The notes: generated by a model from the sequence alone, not told the origin. A stretch of DNA of 64,000 nt from Nocardia beijingensis NBRC 16342 (GCF_001612785.1 NZ_BDBC01000046.1:1-64000); one strand, 5' to 3'. Positions 1 through 39,033 are shown, numbered from the stretch's first letter. Made by a program: numbers and translations.

Positions 1-30043
<30,043 letters not shown>

Positions 30044-30080
30044 GGGCGGCTACCTCGACGGGCCGGTGCGGCCACCGAGC

Positions 30081-30575
30081 TCACCAGCTGGAGTCGGTGA
30101 CCGATCCACCACGATCGCGCTCTACGGTCTCGGTGAAGCGCATGCCGCTGCCGTCGGAGAACTCCCTGCGCTCCCGCGCGTTCGGCGGTGTCGTCGGGGC
30201 CGGGACCGGTTCCGGCGCGCGCAGGTCGGGCATGCCCTCCACCAAGTCGGACAGCTTCGGCATGCGCGCACGATGAGTGTCCAAAGGAGCCATCAGCTCT
30301 CGCGTCTTGCGGGCGACATCGGCACTGGCCTGCTGCGCGGCCTCGGTGACCGCCTTGGCGATCTCGGCGTGGCTGAGATCCTCGATATTCGGCCCGAACT
30401 GGGTGTCGATGACCGTGTTGTCGGCATTCACGACGACCGTCACCCGCTTGCCGCGCACCGTGGCCCGGCCGGTCAACTCCGCGCGCTCCTGCTGCAACCG
30501 CGCGATGATCCGCATCTGTTCCTGGACGCCGTCGAGGATGTCGGCCAGGTCCGCTTTGGCTTGCTCGTTCGTCAT
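30081..30575 (-). CDS. YbaB/EbfC-like protein of a WXG100 operon
   Basis: A 164-residue protein starting MTNEQAKADLADILDGVQEQ. The N-terminal half has the YbaB/EbfC layout: a helix, then beta strands (GRATVRGKRVTVVVNADNTV), then a second helix (SHAEIAKAVTEAAQQASADV). The last 50 residues are proline-rich and charged. Free YbaB binds nucleoid DNA, but YbaB-like proteins next to WXG100 and CpnT-like genes in actinomycetes are commonly part of secretion-linked loci, so a chaperone or adaptor role for the giant protein is possible (inference). It lies 19 nt after the WXG100-like gene and 37 nt before the giant gene. A second YbaB-like gene heads another toxin cassette at 49876-50727. Confidence 0.8.
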   Translation of the reverse strand: MTNEQAKADLADILDGVQEQMRIIARLQQERAELTGRATVRGKRVTVVVNADNTVIDTQFGPNIEDLSHAEIAKAVTEAAQQASADVARKTRELMAPLDTHRARMPKLSDLVEGMPDLRAPEPVPAPTTPPNARERREFSDGSGMRFTETVERDRGGSVTDSSW

Positions 30576-30594
30576 CGGTCGGAGAACCCCGGGG

Positions 30595-30918
30595 TCAGCG
30601 GATGCCGTCGCGGTTGCCGTGCTCCATGTCGCGCAGCAGATTCGCGGTCTTCGTCTGTCCCTTGCTGAAGTTCTCGAATGTGCCCGCCACGTTGCGGGCG
30701 CCCTTGATCAGGTTGTCCCTGGTCGTCGTGTAACCGCCGGAGCCGTCGGGGCCGTTGGCGAAGTTGCGGCCGATAGTATCGTTGCCCCAGCAGTTTCCGC
30801 GCGCGGCGATCGACGCGCTCAATCTGTCGATGATGCCGTTGATCCGGTCCTCGACGTGCCCTGTCTTCTGGGCCGCCTTGCGGAACAGATGCTCGTCGAA
30901 TTCGACATTGTCCGCCAT
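30595..30918 (-). CDS. WXG100-like secreted protein
   Basis: A 107-residue protein starting MADNVEFDEHLFRKAAQKTG. Two predicted helices flank a turn with NCWGNDTIGRNFANGPDG, a W-G turn of the EsxA/WXG100 kind. Length is typical for the family (about 100 aa). A GGAGG ribosome site sits 9 nt upstream of the ATG. It is the first gene of the operon leading to the YbaB-like and giant genes, matching the common order of small Esx-type partner followed by large WXG-domain toxin. It probably forms a heterodimer needed for type VII export of the giant protein (inference). No ESX core gene (eccC, eccD) is present in the window. Confidence 0.8.
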   Translation of the reverse strand: MADNVEFDEHLFRKAAQKTGHVEDRINGIIDRLSASIAARGNCWGNDTIGRNFANGPDGSGGYTTTRDNLIKGARNVAGTFENFSKGQTKTANLLRDMEHGNRDGIR

Positions 30919-31101
30919 CGCGTCCGCTCCTCCACCCTCGCGTCCTTCCCACCCACGGTAACACCGGATGACTAATCCCCAGTGACGCCAATATGAACGG
31001 CGAATTCCTCGATGTTTGCGGGCAGGCTTCGCTCCAGGTCGAACACGGGTGAGCCCGTGAGATGCGCTCGGCGCCCCGAATTTACGGGGCAGGACGGCCG
31101 C

Positions 31102-31545
31102 TCACAGCTCCAGCATCACGGTGACCGGGCCGTCGTTCACCAGCTCGATGCGCATATGCGCGCCGAACCGCCCGGTCGCCACTGTCCCGCCGAGTTCGCG
31201 CAACGCCTGCGCGAAGTGCTCGACGAGGGGCTCGGCGACAGCGCCGGGCGCGGCCGCCGACCAGGACGGACGCCTGCCCTTCTTCGTGTCCGCGTACAGC
31301 GTGAACTGGCTGACCACCAGAATCGGCGCGCCCAGATCCGCGGCCGAGCGCTCCCCGTCGAGGATGCGCAGCCGCCACACCTTGTCGGCCAGTGCGCGCG
31401 CGGTCGCCTCCGAGTCGGAGTGCGTCACGCCCACCAGCGCGACCAGGCCGTGCGGGAGGCCGTCGGCCACCGGGTCGATCCGGCCGACGACCTGCTCGCC
31501 GACGGTGACCCGGGCCGAACTCACGCGCTGTAGAAGGGCTCGCAC
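31102..31545 (-). CDS. dtd: D-aminoacyl-tRNA deacylase
   Basis: 147 residues, the usual length. Dtd hydrolyses D-amino acids (and glycine mischarged on tRNA-Ala) from tRNA. Both active-site signatures are visible: SQFTLYADTKKGRRPSW and the C-terminal NDGPVTVMLEL with the Gly-cisPro pair. It starts MRALLQRVSSARVTVGEQVV, as in most bacterial homologues. It is transcribed away from the unknown gene at 31712 and toward the WXG100-like gene, which begins 183 bp further on and has its own upstream region. It looks like an ordinary housekeeping gene beside the giant locus. Confidence 0.97.
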   Translation of the reverse strand: MRALLQRVSSARVTVGEQVVGRIDPVADGLPHGLVALVGVTHSDSEATARALADKVWRLRILDGERSAADLGAPILVVSQFTLYADTKKGRRPSWSAAAPGAVAEPLVEHFAQALRELGGTVATGRFGAHMRIELVNDGPVTVMLEL

Positions 31546-31711
31546 AACCGTCGATCATGCCTTCCGTCGCGGCGGCGGCGTCCGCGCGGGTCACCGGCCG
31601 CCGGACAACCCGGTCTGCCTGGCGGGATACAGGTGCGCGCGGGCGGCAAGCGTGACAAACTCGGTGCGCAGAAGATTGTGGTGCGCGGTTGCCGCGCGTT
31701 GGCGGAGGATC

Positions 31712-33235
31712 ATGCTGGAAACGAGGAGCGCGATGGATCTGGACGCGATGGAGCGTCAGATCGCGGCGGATCGGTATGCGGCCCTCGACCGGACGGTCGA
31801 ATCCGAATTGCGCTTGGCCACCTCTCTCGGCGAACTCGCCAAGGGGCTGATCGCCACCAAGAACAACAGCTCGACGCGCGACCGCACGCGGGAAGCGCTG
31901 GCGCCCGCCGAAGAGGCGGCGGCAATCCGCCTGCGCCTGCTGTCCAGGGGGCAAGTGCTCACCGCCCGCCTCGCCGGCGAGTTGAACGACGCGCTGCGCT
32001 CCTTCGAGCAGGCGGCGCGGCACAGCGGCCGCAGGGAACTGGCCACCACCACGATCCGGCGCGCCTGCGACGTCTACCGGCAAGTGGCGCGCGAGCACCC
32101 CGAGGTCGCGGGCCCGTGCGCCGACGGCCTGTCCAAGTGCGGTGTCTGGCTGGGCAGGCTGGATCAGGACGCCGCCGTGGCCGCGACCGAGGAGGCGGCC
32201 CGCATCCGCGCCTCCCTCGCCGCGGCGAACCCGGAGCTGTCCGGGAAGTACCTGGCCAGCCTGAGCACGCTGCTGCGCACGCTCATGGTCGGCCGGTCAC
32301 GCAAGCAGGCCATCGCGATGTACCGGGAGCGGTACGCCGCGTTCACCTCCACCAGCATGTCGATCCGGCTGCGCGCCTGCGGCATCCAGGACCTGGATCT
32401 CACCCCCAAATCGCACCGGGCCCTGGTCGAATTGGGTTGCCGCACCCTGGAGGGAGCCGGACGGCTCACCCAGCAGCAGATCATGTTCAAATCCTCCGGC
32501 GACCTGTCGACCGTCGAGGAGATCAACTGGAAGCTCGCCCTGGTCGGCCTGCGCCCACTCGCGCCGGGCACCGAGCAGGATCAGCCGTCGACGCCCGTGC
32601 AGATCGGCTCCACCTTCGGCGCACTCAGCGTCTACCTGCCGGAACGGGACGCCATCGCCCAGGTGCGCGCCGCGATCATCGCGGCCTACGCCGTCGACGA
32701 CGCCTATCCCCTCGACCGCGAGAGTTATCTCGGCACGCACGAGTCGAAGTTGACGATCCGCGAGCCGAAGCTGAACACCTCCGCCACCCTCGGCGACGAC
32801 ATCGTGCTGATCGACCAGCCCTACGGCGGCTGGGTGACGGTCATGAGCCTGAACTGGGAACTCACCCCGGTGGCGAAACATCCGCTGGCACTGCGCCTGT
32901 CCCAGGACTGGCCCGTCGCGGCGATCACGGTCACGGAGGACGTGGCCTACGAGTTGTGCTGGTACGAGCGCGGCGCGGCCACCCAGTACGCCGCGCTCGG
33001 CCGTCCGGCCGGGCAGGCTCCGCTCGACAAACCGCTCGCGCCATTGGATTTCGAGACGCTGGCCCTGTACAACCCCGATCGCGCGACGGAGAGCAAACTG
33101 CGCGCGGCCTTCGGCAACACGAAGGTCTTCGCCAACCTCACCTACCTGCCCGATTGCGGCCTGCGCCAGATCAGTGCCGACACGCCGTTGTCCGAGCACG
33201 GCGACCGCGTGCTGTTCTTCCGCACGACACCCTGA
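31712..33235 (+). CDS. Unknown protein with TPR-like helical N-terminus
   Basis: 507 residues with the ATG at 31712; a second in-frame ATG at 31733 also has a GAGGAG site 4 nt upstream, so the start is ambiguous by 7 codons. Residues 1-230 are helical with TPR-like A/L patterns (AEEAAAIRLRLLSRGQ, ACDVYRQVAREHPEVAGPCA, TEEAARIRASLAAANPELSG). Residues 300-500 are a separate alpha/beta part (IGSTFGALSVYLPERDAIAQ, IVLIDQPYGGWVTVMSLNWE, VTEDVAYELCWYERGAATQY). No catalytic motif is recognised. A perfect 8-bp stem hairpin follows at 33244-33263. A signalling or scaffold role is possible, but no function is assigned. Confidence 0.85.
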   Translation: MLETRSAMDLDAMERQIAADRYAALDRTVESELRLATSLGELAKGLIATKNNSSTRDRTREALAPAEEAAAIRLRLLSRGQVLTARLAGELNDALRSFEQAARHSGRRELATTTIRRACDVYRQVAREHPEVAGPCADGLSKCGVWLGRLDQDAAVAATEEAARIRASLAAANPELSGKYLASLSTLLRTLMVGRSRKQAIAMYRERYAAFTSTSMSIRLRACGIQDLDLTPKSHRALVELGCRTLEGAGRLTQQQIMFKSSGDLSTVEEINWKLALVGLRPLAPGTEQDQPSTPVQIGSTFGALSVYLPERDAIAQVRAAIIAAYAVDDAYPLDRESYLGTHESKLTIREPKLNTSATLGDDIVLIDQPYGGWVTVMSLNWELTPVAKHPLALRLSQDWPVAAITVTEDVAYELCWYERGAATQYAALGRPAGQAPLDKPLAPLDFETLALYNPDRATESKLRAAFGNTKVFANLTYLPDCGLRQISADTPLSEHGDRVLFFRTTP

Positions 33236-33243
33236 GTCCGCTG

Positions 33244-33263
33244 TGCCGCAACGATTTGCGGCA
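33244..33263 (+). terminator. Hairpin after the TPR-like gene
   Basis: tgccgcaa-cgat-ttgcggca forms a perfect 8-bp stem with a 4-nt loop, 9 nt after the stop at 33235. There is no T-run, which is usual for high-GC actinomycetes. The region 33264-33581 before the next gene is relatively AT-rich and probably contains its promoter; no clear elements were identified. Confidence 0.55.
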
Positions 33264-33581
33264 AGGTAGCCGCTCCCGTCAACGGCGGCGGTGAACAAAA
33301 TACCCGGCGTTTCCACCCCGCATCTTCGCAGGTCATTTGACCAGGAAATACGTACGCCGAGTTGAACGGGGGGCCACGTCGCGTCTCCTGCCGGTCACCG
33401 CACGCACCGGTAACCAGCAGGCAAACGAACATCTCGAGAACTAATTGAACGGAATGTTTGATCCGCTCCATGGAGTGCTCTACTGAAACAACGCCCGCAC
33501 GATGTACCGGATCACAGCACCGATGCCGCAGCGCCGTCCGGGCGGCTTGGAAAAAGTCACACGAAGCTACCCGAGGGCCCT

Positions 33582-34040
33582 ATGGACCAACTGGCGTTGG
33601 CGGACACCCCGACCGCCCGATGCGCCTACTATCGACACACCTGCGACCTGCCCGCCGGAGTTCATCCGGAGATAGGCCGAATCGTCTTACGCGCCGGATT
33701 CGTCGGCGCGATCACGATGCCCGCCGCGTTGGGGCAGAAAGTGCGCGACGATCTCGTCCATCGCCGAATAGCGGTGGGCCCGATCATCTCTCACGTCCGG
33801 TCCAAACGATGGACCTTCCTCACCCGGCCCGACTTACCCGACGACGTGCGGCTGTTCGCCGAGCTGTTCCGCCTGAACGTTTCGATCGTGCCGAGCGGCG
33901 GCGAGATCGCCCTGCCGTCCCCCGCGGCCGCCGATGCCGACTACCGGCACTGGATCGTGCCTCCGGAGAACGGTTTCCGTCCCGCGGGCTCGTCCGTCGT
34001 GGACGCCGTACGGTCGTGCACGAGAACGGTCAGGCGATGA
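33582..34040 (+). CDS. Unknown conserved-type protein, coupled to a DUF4254 gene
   Basis: 152 residues, starting MDQLALADTPTARCAYYRHT. Visible features are a basic central block (GPIISHVRSKRWTFLTRPDLPDD), LFAELFRLNVSIVPSGGEIALPSP, and a C-terminal WIVPPENGFRP with two Cys. No membrane segment or signal peptide is seen. The stop TGA overlaps the ATG of the next gene (ATGA), so the two are translationally coupled. Proteins of this appearance are common in Nocardia, but I do not know a function. Confidence 0.8.
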   Translation: MDQLALADTPTARCAYYRHTCDLPAGVHPEIGRIVLRAGFVGAITMPAALGQKVRDDLVHRRIAVGPIISHVRSKRWTFLTRPDLPDDVRLFAELFRLNVSIVPSGGEIALPSPAAADADYRHWIVPPENGFRPAGSSVVDAVRSCTRTVRR

Positions 34041-34468
34041 CAACCGGAGCGGTTCTTCCGGCGAAACATCAAGTGCTGCAAGCCTGCCGAGGCGAAATGC
34101 ACGAAAGCAACCCGCTGCTGCGCTGCGCGCACGAACTCACCACGTTGCACGAACGCAGGATGAGCGCGGCACACGACGCGCTCGACGAGATAGATGCGCT
34201 GCGCGCGAGCCTGATTCGCGACATCGACCGCTGGATCACCGTGCAGTTGCCCCCCGCCCACGGCGCGGCGCACGTGCACACCGAGACCGTCGGCGCGGTG
34301 ATCGATCGCCTGGCCCAGTTCACCGCGAACGCCTATGCGGCGCTGGCCAGCGCTTCGGAATGGGATCTGTGGGACGCCTGGCAGCGCTTGGCCGAACTGG
34401 CCGTCGGTTACGACGACCTGGCCGCCGAGGTCTGCGCGGGCGTGCGGAGGCTGCCCGGCGCATCCTAG
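34037..34468 (+). CDS. DUF4254 protein
   Basis: 143 residues. The sequence HPLLxxAxEL-type N-terminus (SNPLLRCAHELTTLHERRM), IDALRASLIRDIDRWITVQL, HTETVGAVIDRLAQFTANAY and WDAWQRLAELAVGYDDLAAE match the DUF4254 family. The region is all-helical, and the conserved HTETVGxVxDR segment is present. The biochemical function of the family is unknown. The gene starts inside the stop of the preceding gene by a 4-nt ATGA overlap, which fixes the start and implies a joint function. Confidence 0.88.
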   Translation: MTTGAVLPAKHQVLQACRGEMHESNPLLRCAHELTTLHERRMSAAHDALDEIDALRASLIRDIDRWITVQLPPAHGAAHVHTETVGAVIDRLAQFTANAYAALASASEWDLWDAWQRLAELAVGYDDLAAEVCAGVRRLPGAS

Positions 34469-34503
34469 GTCCGTCGCGGCTCCCCATCCGTAGAGTTGAA
34501 CGG

Positions 34504-35289
34504 ATGGGGAGTCCGGACGACCACGACGAGAAGCTCGCCTTGCACGCCAGGAGAGCGAGTTCATTCGGCGCGCACGCCGAACACCGACCCGATTATCCGG
34601 CCGCGGCCATCCGCTGGGCGCTGGCCGCCGCCGCCCACCGGCACCCGCCGACCGTCCTCGACCTCGGTGCCGGAACCGGCAAGCTGACCGAGGGCCTGCT
34701 CGAAGCAGGCGCCACCGTGATCGCCGTCGAGCCGGACGAGCACATGCGCGATGAGTTGCACCGCCGGTTTCCGAGCGTCACCGCCCATGCCGGAGCGGCC
34801 GAAGCCATTCCGCTCGAAAAGGAATCGGTGGACGCTATCGTCGCCGGACAGGCTTTCCACTGGTTCGACTTGGACCGCGCCTATCCGGAGTTCATCAGGG
34901 TGCTGCGGCCCGGCGGCGTCCTCGCCGCCCTGTGGAACACCGACGACGCTTCCGTGGACTGGGTCGCCGGGCTGAAAAAGGTCGCCGGGTCCAGCGTGTC
35001 CATGGCTCCGCCGCCGAGCGGACGGGTGACGCTGCCCGACCACCGGATGTTCCACGAGCACGTGTTCGAACGGTCGACCTTCCCGCACCGGTATCGGCGC
35101 ACCGCCGAGTCTCTGGCCGCGACCATCGGCACGCAATCGCACACACTGGTGATCTCCCCCGAAGAGCGGGCCGAGGTGCTCGGTCGGATCATGGCCTATC
35201 TGCGCGAGCGGCCGGAGACCGCCGAGGGTGAGTTCGATCTGCCCATCGTCACCTTGGCGCTGCGGACAATCCTGCGCCCCGCCGACTGA
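34504..35289 (+). CDS. Class I SAM-dependent methyltransferase
   Basis: 261 residues. Motif I (TVLDLGAGTGKLTEGLLEAG) binds the SAM cofactor, followed by VIAVEPDEHMRDEL (the acidic residue after beta-2) and VDAIVAGQAFHWFD and LRPGGVLAALWNT, as in the ubiE/methyltransferase-11 group. The substrate cannot be read from the sequence. There is no clear Shine-Dalgarno before the ATG; a TAGAGT box 7 nt upstream suggests a leaderless transcript (inference). It is 35 nt from the DUF4254 gene and may be transcribed separately. Confidence 0.92.
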   Translation: MGSPDDHDEKLALHARRASSFGAHAEHRPDYPAAAIRWALAAAAHRHPPTVLDLGAGTGKLTEGLLEAGATVIAVEPDEHMRDELHRRFPSVTAHAGAAEAIPLEKESVDAIVAGQAFHWFDLDRAYPEFIRVLRPGGVLAALWNTDDASVDWVAGLKKVAGSSVSMAPPPSGRVTLPDHRMFHEHVFERSTFPHRYRRTAESLAATIGTQSHTLVISPEERAEVLGRIMAYLRERPETAEGEFDLPIVTLALRTILRPAD

Positions 35290-35723
35290 ACGGCTACTTA
35301 CGCATACGAAATAGCCAGGCCAGAGCGTCGCCCGCCCTGCCACGAAGCCCTCGAGGCAGGCGAAATCGCAGCGAACTGCGGAGTGCGCCAAGTCGATTCG
35401 AGTAGCGGCCTACTCACGTCAACCCTGCCTGCCCGGCCATACGCTGACGGCATCGTTCAAACAGTCCCGAACCCCAAGGAGAAGTAACCGTTCCACCCCG
35501 CACGGGCACCGACCGGGCCCACCGCTTCGGCTCGACGCCAAGGACGCGGGTGCAAGGAACGACGTCACCGATCCAGCGAACGCTGGGTATCGCCCGGTGG
35601 CGTGTCGGCGCATGGTGTCGGCGCGCGGAAACGCGGCGAGATCGACCAGGGCATCCTGGCGTCGGTGCGGCTCGTTTCCTCGCCGCGCAGTGTCACCGAA
35701 CCGGACCATCCGACGGCCGTGCG
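35290..35723. other. Intergenic region, no gene seen
   Basis: About 430 bp lie between the convergent methyltransferase and map genes. Open frames here have no ribosome site or family-like sequence. No strong hairpin was found. Confidence 0.6.
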
Positions 35724-36521
35724 CTACTCCGGACGCAACGTCAGGATCCGGGGTCCGTCCTCCGTGACGGCGACCGTGTGCTCCCAATGTGCCGCACGAC
35801 TGCCGTCCACGGTGACCACGGTCCAGTCGTCGTCGAGCACCTTCGTCTGGGTGGTGCCGAGCGTGAGCATCGGCTCGATCGCGAGCACCGAGCCCACCAC
35901 GAGCCTCGGTCCCTTACCCGGCTCCCCTTCGTTGGCGAGGAACGGATCGAGGTGCATCTCGCGCCCGATGGCATGCCCGCCATAGCCGTCGACGATGCCG
36001 TAGGCGCGCCCGTGCTCCTTCTCCGCCGCCCGGGTGCCGAGCTCGATGGCGTGGGAGACGTCGGTCAGCCGGTTGTCGGGCAGCATCGCCGCGATTCCGG
36101 CCTCCATCGACGACTTGGTCGCCTCGCTGAGCAACCGATCGGCCTCGATGATCGTGCCGACGCCGAAGGTCCAGGCCGAATCGCCGTGCCAACCGTCGAG
36201 AATCGCGCCACAGTCGATGGAGACCAGGTCACCCTCGGCGAGGATCTCCTCGGCCGTGGGGATCCCGTGCACCACACGGTCGTTCACCGATGCGCAGATG
36301 GAGGCGGGGAAGCCGTGGTAGCCCTTGAAGGAGGGCACCGCGCCCGCGTCCCGGATCACCTGCTCGGCGACCTCGTCCAGTTCCAGGGTGGACACCCCGG
36401 GCTTGGCGGCGGCGCGCACGGCCACCAGGGCGCGGCCGACGATAGCGCCTGCCGCCGCCATGGCATCGAGTTCGCCTGCCGTCCGGAACGGCACGACCTT
36501 CTTCTTGCGGTTGAAGACCAT
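35724..36521 (-). CDS. map: Methionine aminopeptidase, type I
   Basis: 265 residues. It removes the N-terminal Met from new proteins. The five metal ligands are all visible: Asp in VSIDCGA, Asp in GWHGDSAWT, His in GYGGHAIGREMH, Glu in VLAIEPM and Glu in AHWEHTVAV. The catalytic-pocket His in YHGFPASICASVND is also present. It lies 29 nt after adk and ends the secY-adk-map part of the spc operon, the usual actinobacterial order. No N-terminal SH3-like extension of the type Ic form is present. Confidence 0.97.
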   Translation of the reverse strand: MVFNRKKKVVPFRTAGELDAMAAAGAIVGRALVAVRAAAKPGVSTLELDEVAEQVIRDAGAVPSFKGYHGFPASICASVNDRVVHGIPTAEEILAEGDLVSIDCGAILDGWHGDSAWTFGVGTIIEADRLLSEATKSSMEAGIAAMLPDNRLTDVSHAIELGTRAAEKEHGRAYGIVDGYGGHAIGREMHLDPFLANEGEPGKGPRLVVGSVLAIEPMLTLGTTQTKVLDDDWTVVTVDGSRAAHWEHTVAVTEDGPRILTLRPE

Positions 36522-36550
36522 CCGGCCTCAGCGCTCCATCGTCGACCGGC

Positions 36551-37096
36551 TCAGTGACCCAGCGCGCGCAGCGCCCGCGCGTTGACGTCGTCGACCTCGC
36601 CGACGCCGTCCACCGAGACGACCAGGCCGTCGTAGTGGTCGAGCAGCGGCTCGGTCTCCTCGCGGTACACCCGGAGCCGGTTGCGGATCACGCTCTCGTT
36701 GTCGTCGGCGCGGCCGCGCGCGAGCATCCGCTCGACCACGGTGTCCTCGGGCACGACGAACCGCAGCACCGCGTCGAGCTTGGTGTTCATGTCCTTGAGG
36801 ATCTTTTCCAGCGCGTCGGCCTGATCCACCGTGCGCGGGTATCCGTCCAGGACGAAGCCGTTGACGGCGTCGGGCTCGTTGACCCGCGCCTCCACCATCC
36901 GATTGGTCACGTCGCTCGGCACCAGGTCGCCCGCGTCCAGGTACTTCTGCGCCTCGCGGCCGAGCGGGGTCTGCTGGCTGATGTTCGCGCGGAACAGGTC
37001 CCCGGTGGAGATGTGCGGAACGCCCAGCTTCTCCGACAGCAGGACGGCCTGGGTGCCTTTACCGGCGCCCGGCGGACCGAGCAGTACAACTCTCAC
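36551..37096 (-). CDS. adk: Adenylate kinase
   Basis: 181 residues with a GTG start at 37096 that overlaps the secY stop by 4 nt (GTGA). The P-loop GPPGAGKGTQ is at residues 7-16; the NMP-binding part (STGDLFRANI) and LDGYPRTVDQADAL follow. The LID is of the short type without Zn Cys residues, which is normal for actinomycetes. It converts ATP and AMP to two ADP. The overlap with secY indicates translational coupling. Confidence 0.97.
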   Translation of the reverse strand: MRVVLLGPPGAGKGTQAVLLSEKLGVPHISTGDLFRANISQQTPLGREAQKYLDAGDLVPSDVTNRMVEARVNEPDAVNGFVLDGYPRTVDQADALEKILKDMNTKLDAVLRFVVPEDTVVERMLARGRADDNESVIRNRLRVYREETEPLLDHYDGLVVSVDGVGEVDDVNARALRALGH

Positions 37097-38415
37097 TTGA
37101 GGAACCCTTCGTAATTTCGATTCATCAGCTGGCTCTCGATCTGCTTCACGGTGTCCAAACCGACGCTCACCATGATCAGCACCGCGGTGCCGCCGAACGG
37201 GAGGTTCTGCGTACCGCCGGAGGCGCCGATGTCGAGGAACAGGTTCGGCAGCACCGCCACCAGACCGAGATAGATCGAGCCGGGCAGGGTGATGCGGCTC
37301 AGGACGAAGTTGAGGTAGTCGGCGGTCGGCTTGCCGGGACGGTAGCCCGGGATGAAGCCGCCGAACTTCTTCATCTCGTCGGCGCGCTCCTCCGGGTTGA
37401 AGGTGATCGCGACGTAGAAGTAGGTGAAGAACACGATCAAACTGAAGTAGATCGCGATGTACACCGGGTTGCCCGGATTCACCAGGTATTTCTGGATGAT
37501 CTCCTGCCACCAGCTCGGATTCTGGTTGTTCTGCGACCCTGTCAGCTGCGCGATCAGGTTCGGCAGATACAGCAGCGACGAGGCGAAGATGACCGGGATG
37601 ACACCCGCCTGGTTCACCTTCAGCGGCAGGTAGGTCGAGGAGCCGCCGTACATCTTCCGGCCGACCACGCGCTTGGCGTATTGGACCGGGATCCGGCGCT
37701 GGCCCTGCTCGACGAAGATCACGGCGGTGATGATCGCCAGCGCGGCGACGCACACCAGACCGAAGACCAGGCCGCCCCGGTTGTCCAGGATCGCCTTGCC
37801 CTCGCTCGGGATGCGGGCGGCGATGCCGGAGAAGATCAACAGGGACATGCCGTTGCCGATGCCGCGCTCGGTGATCTGCTCGCCGAACCACATCACCAGC
37901 GCCGCGCCCGCGGTCATCACGAGCACGATGATGATCATGCCGAAGATGCTGGTGTCGGCCAGGATGTCCTTCTGGCAGCCCTGCAGGAGCTGGCCACGAG
38001 CCGCCAGTGCGACCAGGCCGGTGGCCTGGAGAATCGCCAAGGCGATCGACAGGTATCTGGTGTACTGCGTCATCTTGGTCTGGCCGGATTGGCCTTCCTT
38101 GCGCAGTTCCTCGAACCGCGGGATGACGACGGTGAGCAGCTGGATGATGATGCTCGCGGTGATGTAGGGCATGATGCCGATCGCGAAGACCGACAGCTGC
38201 AGCAGCGCACCACCGGAGAACAGGTTGATCAGCTGGTAGATGCCGCCGGACTCACCGCCCGAGACCAGGTCGATGCACTCCTGGACCGCCTTGTAGTCGA
38301 CGCCGGGGGACGGCAGCGAGGCACCGAGCCGGTACAACGCGATCAACCCCAGCGTGAAGAGAATCTTCCGCCGTAAGTCCGGAGTCCGGAAGGCCGATAC
38401 GAAGGCGGAAAGCAC
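37093..38415 (-). CDS. secY: Protein translocase subunit SecY
   Basis: 440 residues, the full family length, with ten hydrophobic segments expected of SecY. Recognisable parts are the start MLSAFVSAFRTPDLRRKILF, the plug-region context (SGGALLQLSVFAIGIMPYIT) and RVVGRKMYGGSSTYLPLKVN in the large cytosolic loop. It forms the SecYEG channel in the cytoplasmic membrane. A 174-bp gap with a hairpin separates it from rplO, so it may have its own promoter or an attenuator. Confidence 0.98.
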   Translation of the reverse strand: MLSAFVSAFRTPDLRRKILFTLGLIALYRLGASLPSPGVDYKAVQECIDLVSGGESGGIYQLINLFSGGALLQLSVFAIGIMPYITASIIIQLLTVVIPRFEELRKEGQSGQTKMTQYTRYLSIALAILQATGLVALAARGQLLQGCQKDILADTSIFGMIIIVLVMTAGAALVMWFGEQITERGIGNGMSLLIFSGIAARIPSEGKAILDNRGGLVFGLVCVAALAIITAVIFVEQGQRRIPVQYAKRVVGRKMYGGSSTYLPLKVNQAGVIPVIFASSLLYLPNLIAQLTGSQNNQNPSWWQEIIQKYLVNPGNPVYIAIYFSLIVFFTYFYVAITFNPEERADEMKKFGGFIPGYRPGKPTADYLNFVLSRITLPGSIYLGLVAVLPNLFLDIGASGGTQNLPFGGTAVLIMVSVGLDTVKQIESQLMNRNYEGFLK

Positions 38416-38536
38416 TGATCCTCCTGGCGAACGACATGGTCATGACATGGATGTTCAGCGATGTCCCTGCTCGACACTGATGGGACGCCGAAAACCACGA
38501 CGAGGCTTGGGCAGACAACAATTGAACTCTAACAGT

Positions 38537-38569
38537 GGCACCGGACGAGCTGCTCACTCGTCCGGCGCC
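38537..38569 (-). terminator. Hairpin between rplO and secY
   Basis: ccggacgag-(7 nt)-ctcgtccgg gives a perfect 9-bp GC-rich stem, extended outward by three more pairs after one mismatch. It has no T-tract. It stands 20 nt after the rplO stop and about 120 nt before the secY start. It could partially terminate transcription between the r-protein genes and secY, or protect the mRNA end. Confidence 0.55.
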
Positions 38570-38588
38570 GCTGTCATGCAGAGTACCG

Positions 38589-39032
38589 TCAGCCCAGCTC
38601 GGTGACGGTGCCACCGGCGGCGGTGATCTTCTCCTTCGCCGCGCCGGTGACCTTGTCCGCGGTCACCTGGACCGCGACGCCGATCTCACCATCGCCGAGG
38701 ACCTTGACCAGCTGGTTCTTGCGAACCGCGCCGGCGGCAACCAGCTCGGCCTTGCCGACCTCGCCGCCCTCGGGGAACAGCTTCGCGATCTTGCCGACGT
38801 TCACGACCTGGTATTCCGTGCGGAACGGGTTCGTGAAGCCCTTGAGCTTGGGCAGCCGCATGTGAATCGGCATCTGCCCGCCCTCGAAGGCGGCCGGGAC
38901 GTTCTTGCGCGCCTTGGTGCCCTTGGTACCACGGCCCGCGGTCTTGCCCTTGGAGCCCTCACCGCGACCCACGCGGATCTTCTCGGTCTTGGCGCCGGGA
39001 GCCGGACGCAGGTGATGCAACTTGATGGTCAT
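38589..39032 (-). CDS. rplO: 50S ribosomal protein L15
   Basis: 147 residues starting MTIKLHHLRPAPGAKTEKIR, with the typical basic Gly-rich N-terminus (GRGEGSKGKTAGRGTKGTKA) and GGQMPIHMRLPKLKGF. It is a late assembly protein of the large subunit. The rpmD stop lies 1 nt before the rplO ATG. Confidence 0.98.
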   Translation of the reverse strand: MTIKLHHLRPAPGAKTEKIRVGRGEGSKGKTAGRGTKGTKARKNVPAAFEGGQMPIHMRLPKLKGFTNPFRTEYQVVNVGKIAKLFPEGGEVGKAELVAAGAVRKNQLVKVLGDGEIGVAVQVTADKVTGAAKEKITAAGGTVTELG

Positions 39033-39033
39033 G

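Noticed and set aside
31633..33294. Alternative plus-strand frame across the TPR-like gene
   Set aside because: It has unnatural Arg/Gly/Pro-rich composition and is a shifted shadow of the real frame at 31712-33235.
35419..35787. 122-codon minus-strand frame between the methyltransferase and map
   Set aside because: No ribosome site, no family-like sequence, and it overlaps the map 3' end.
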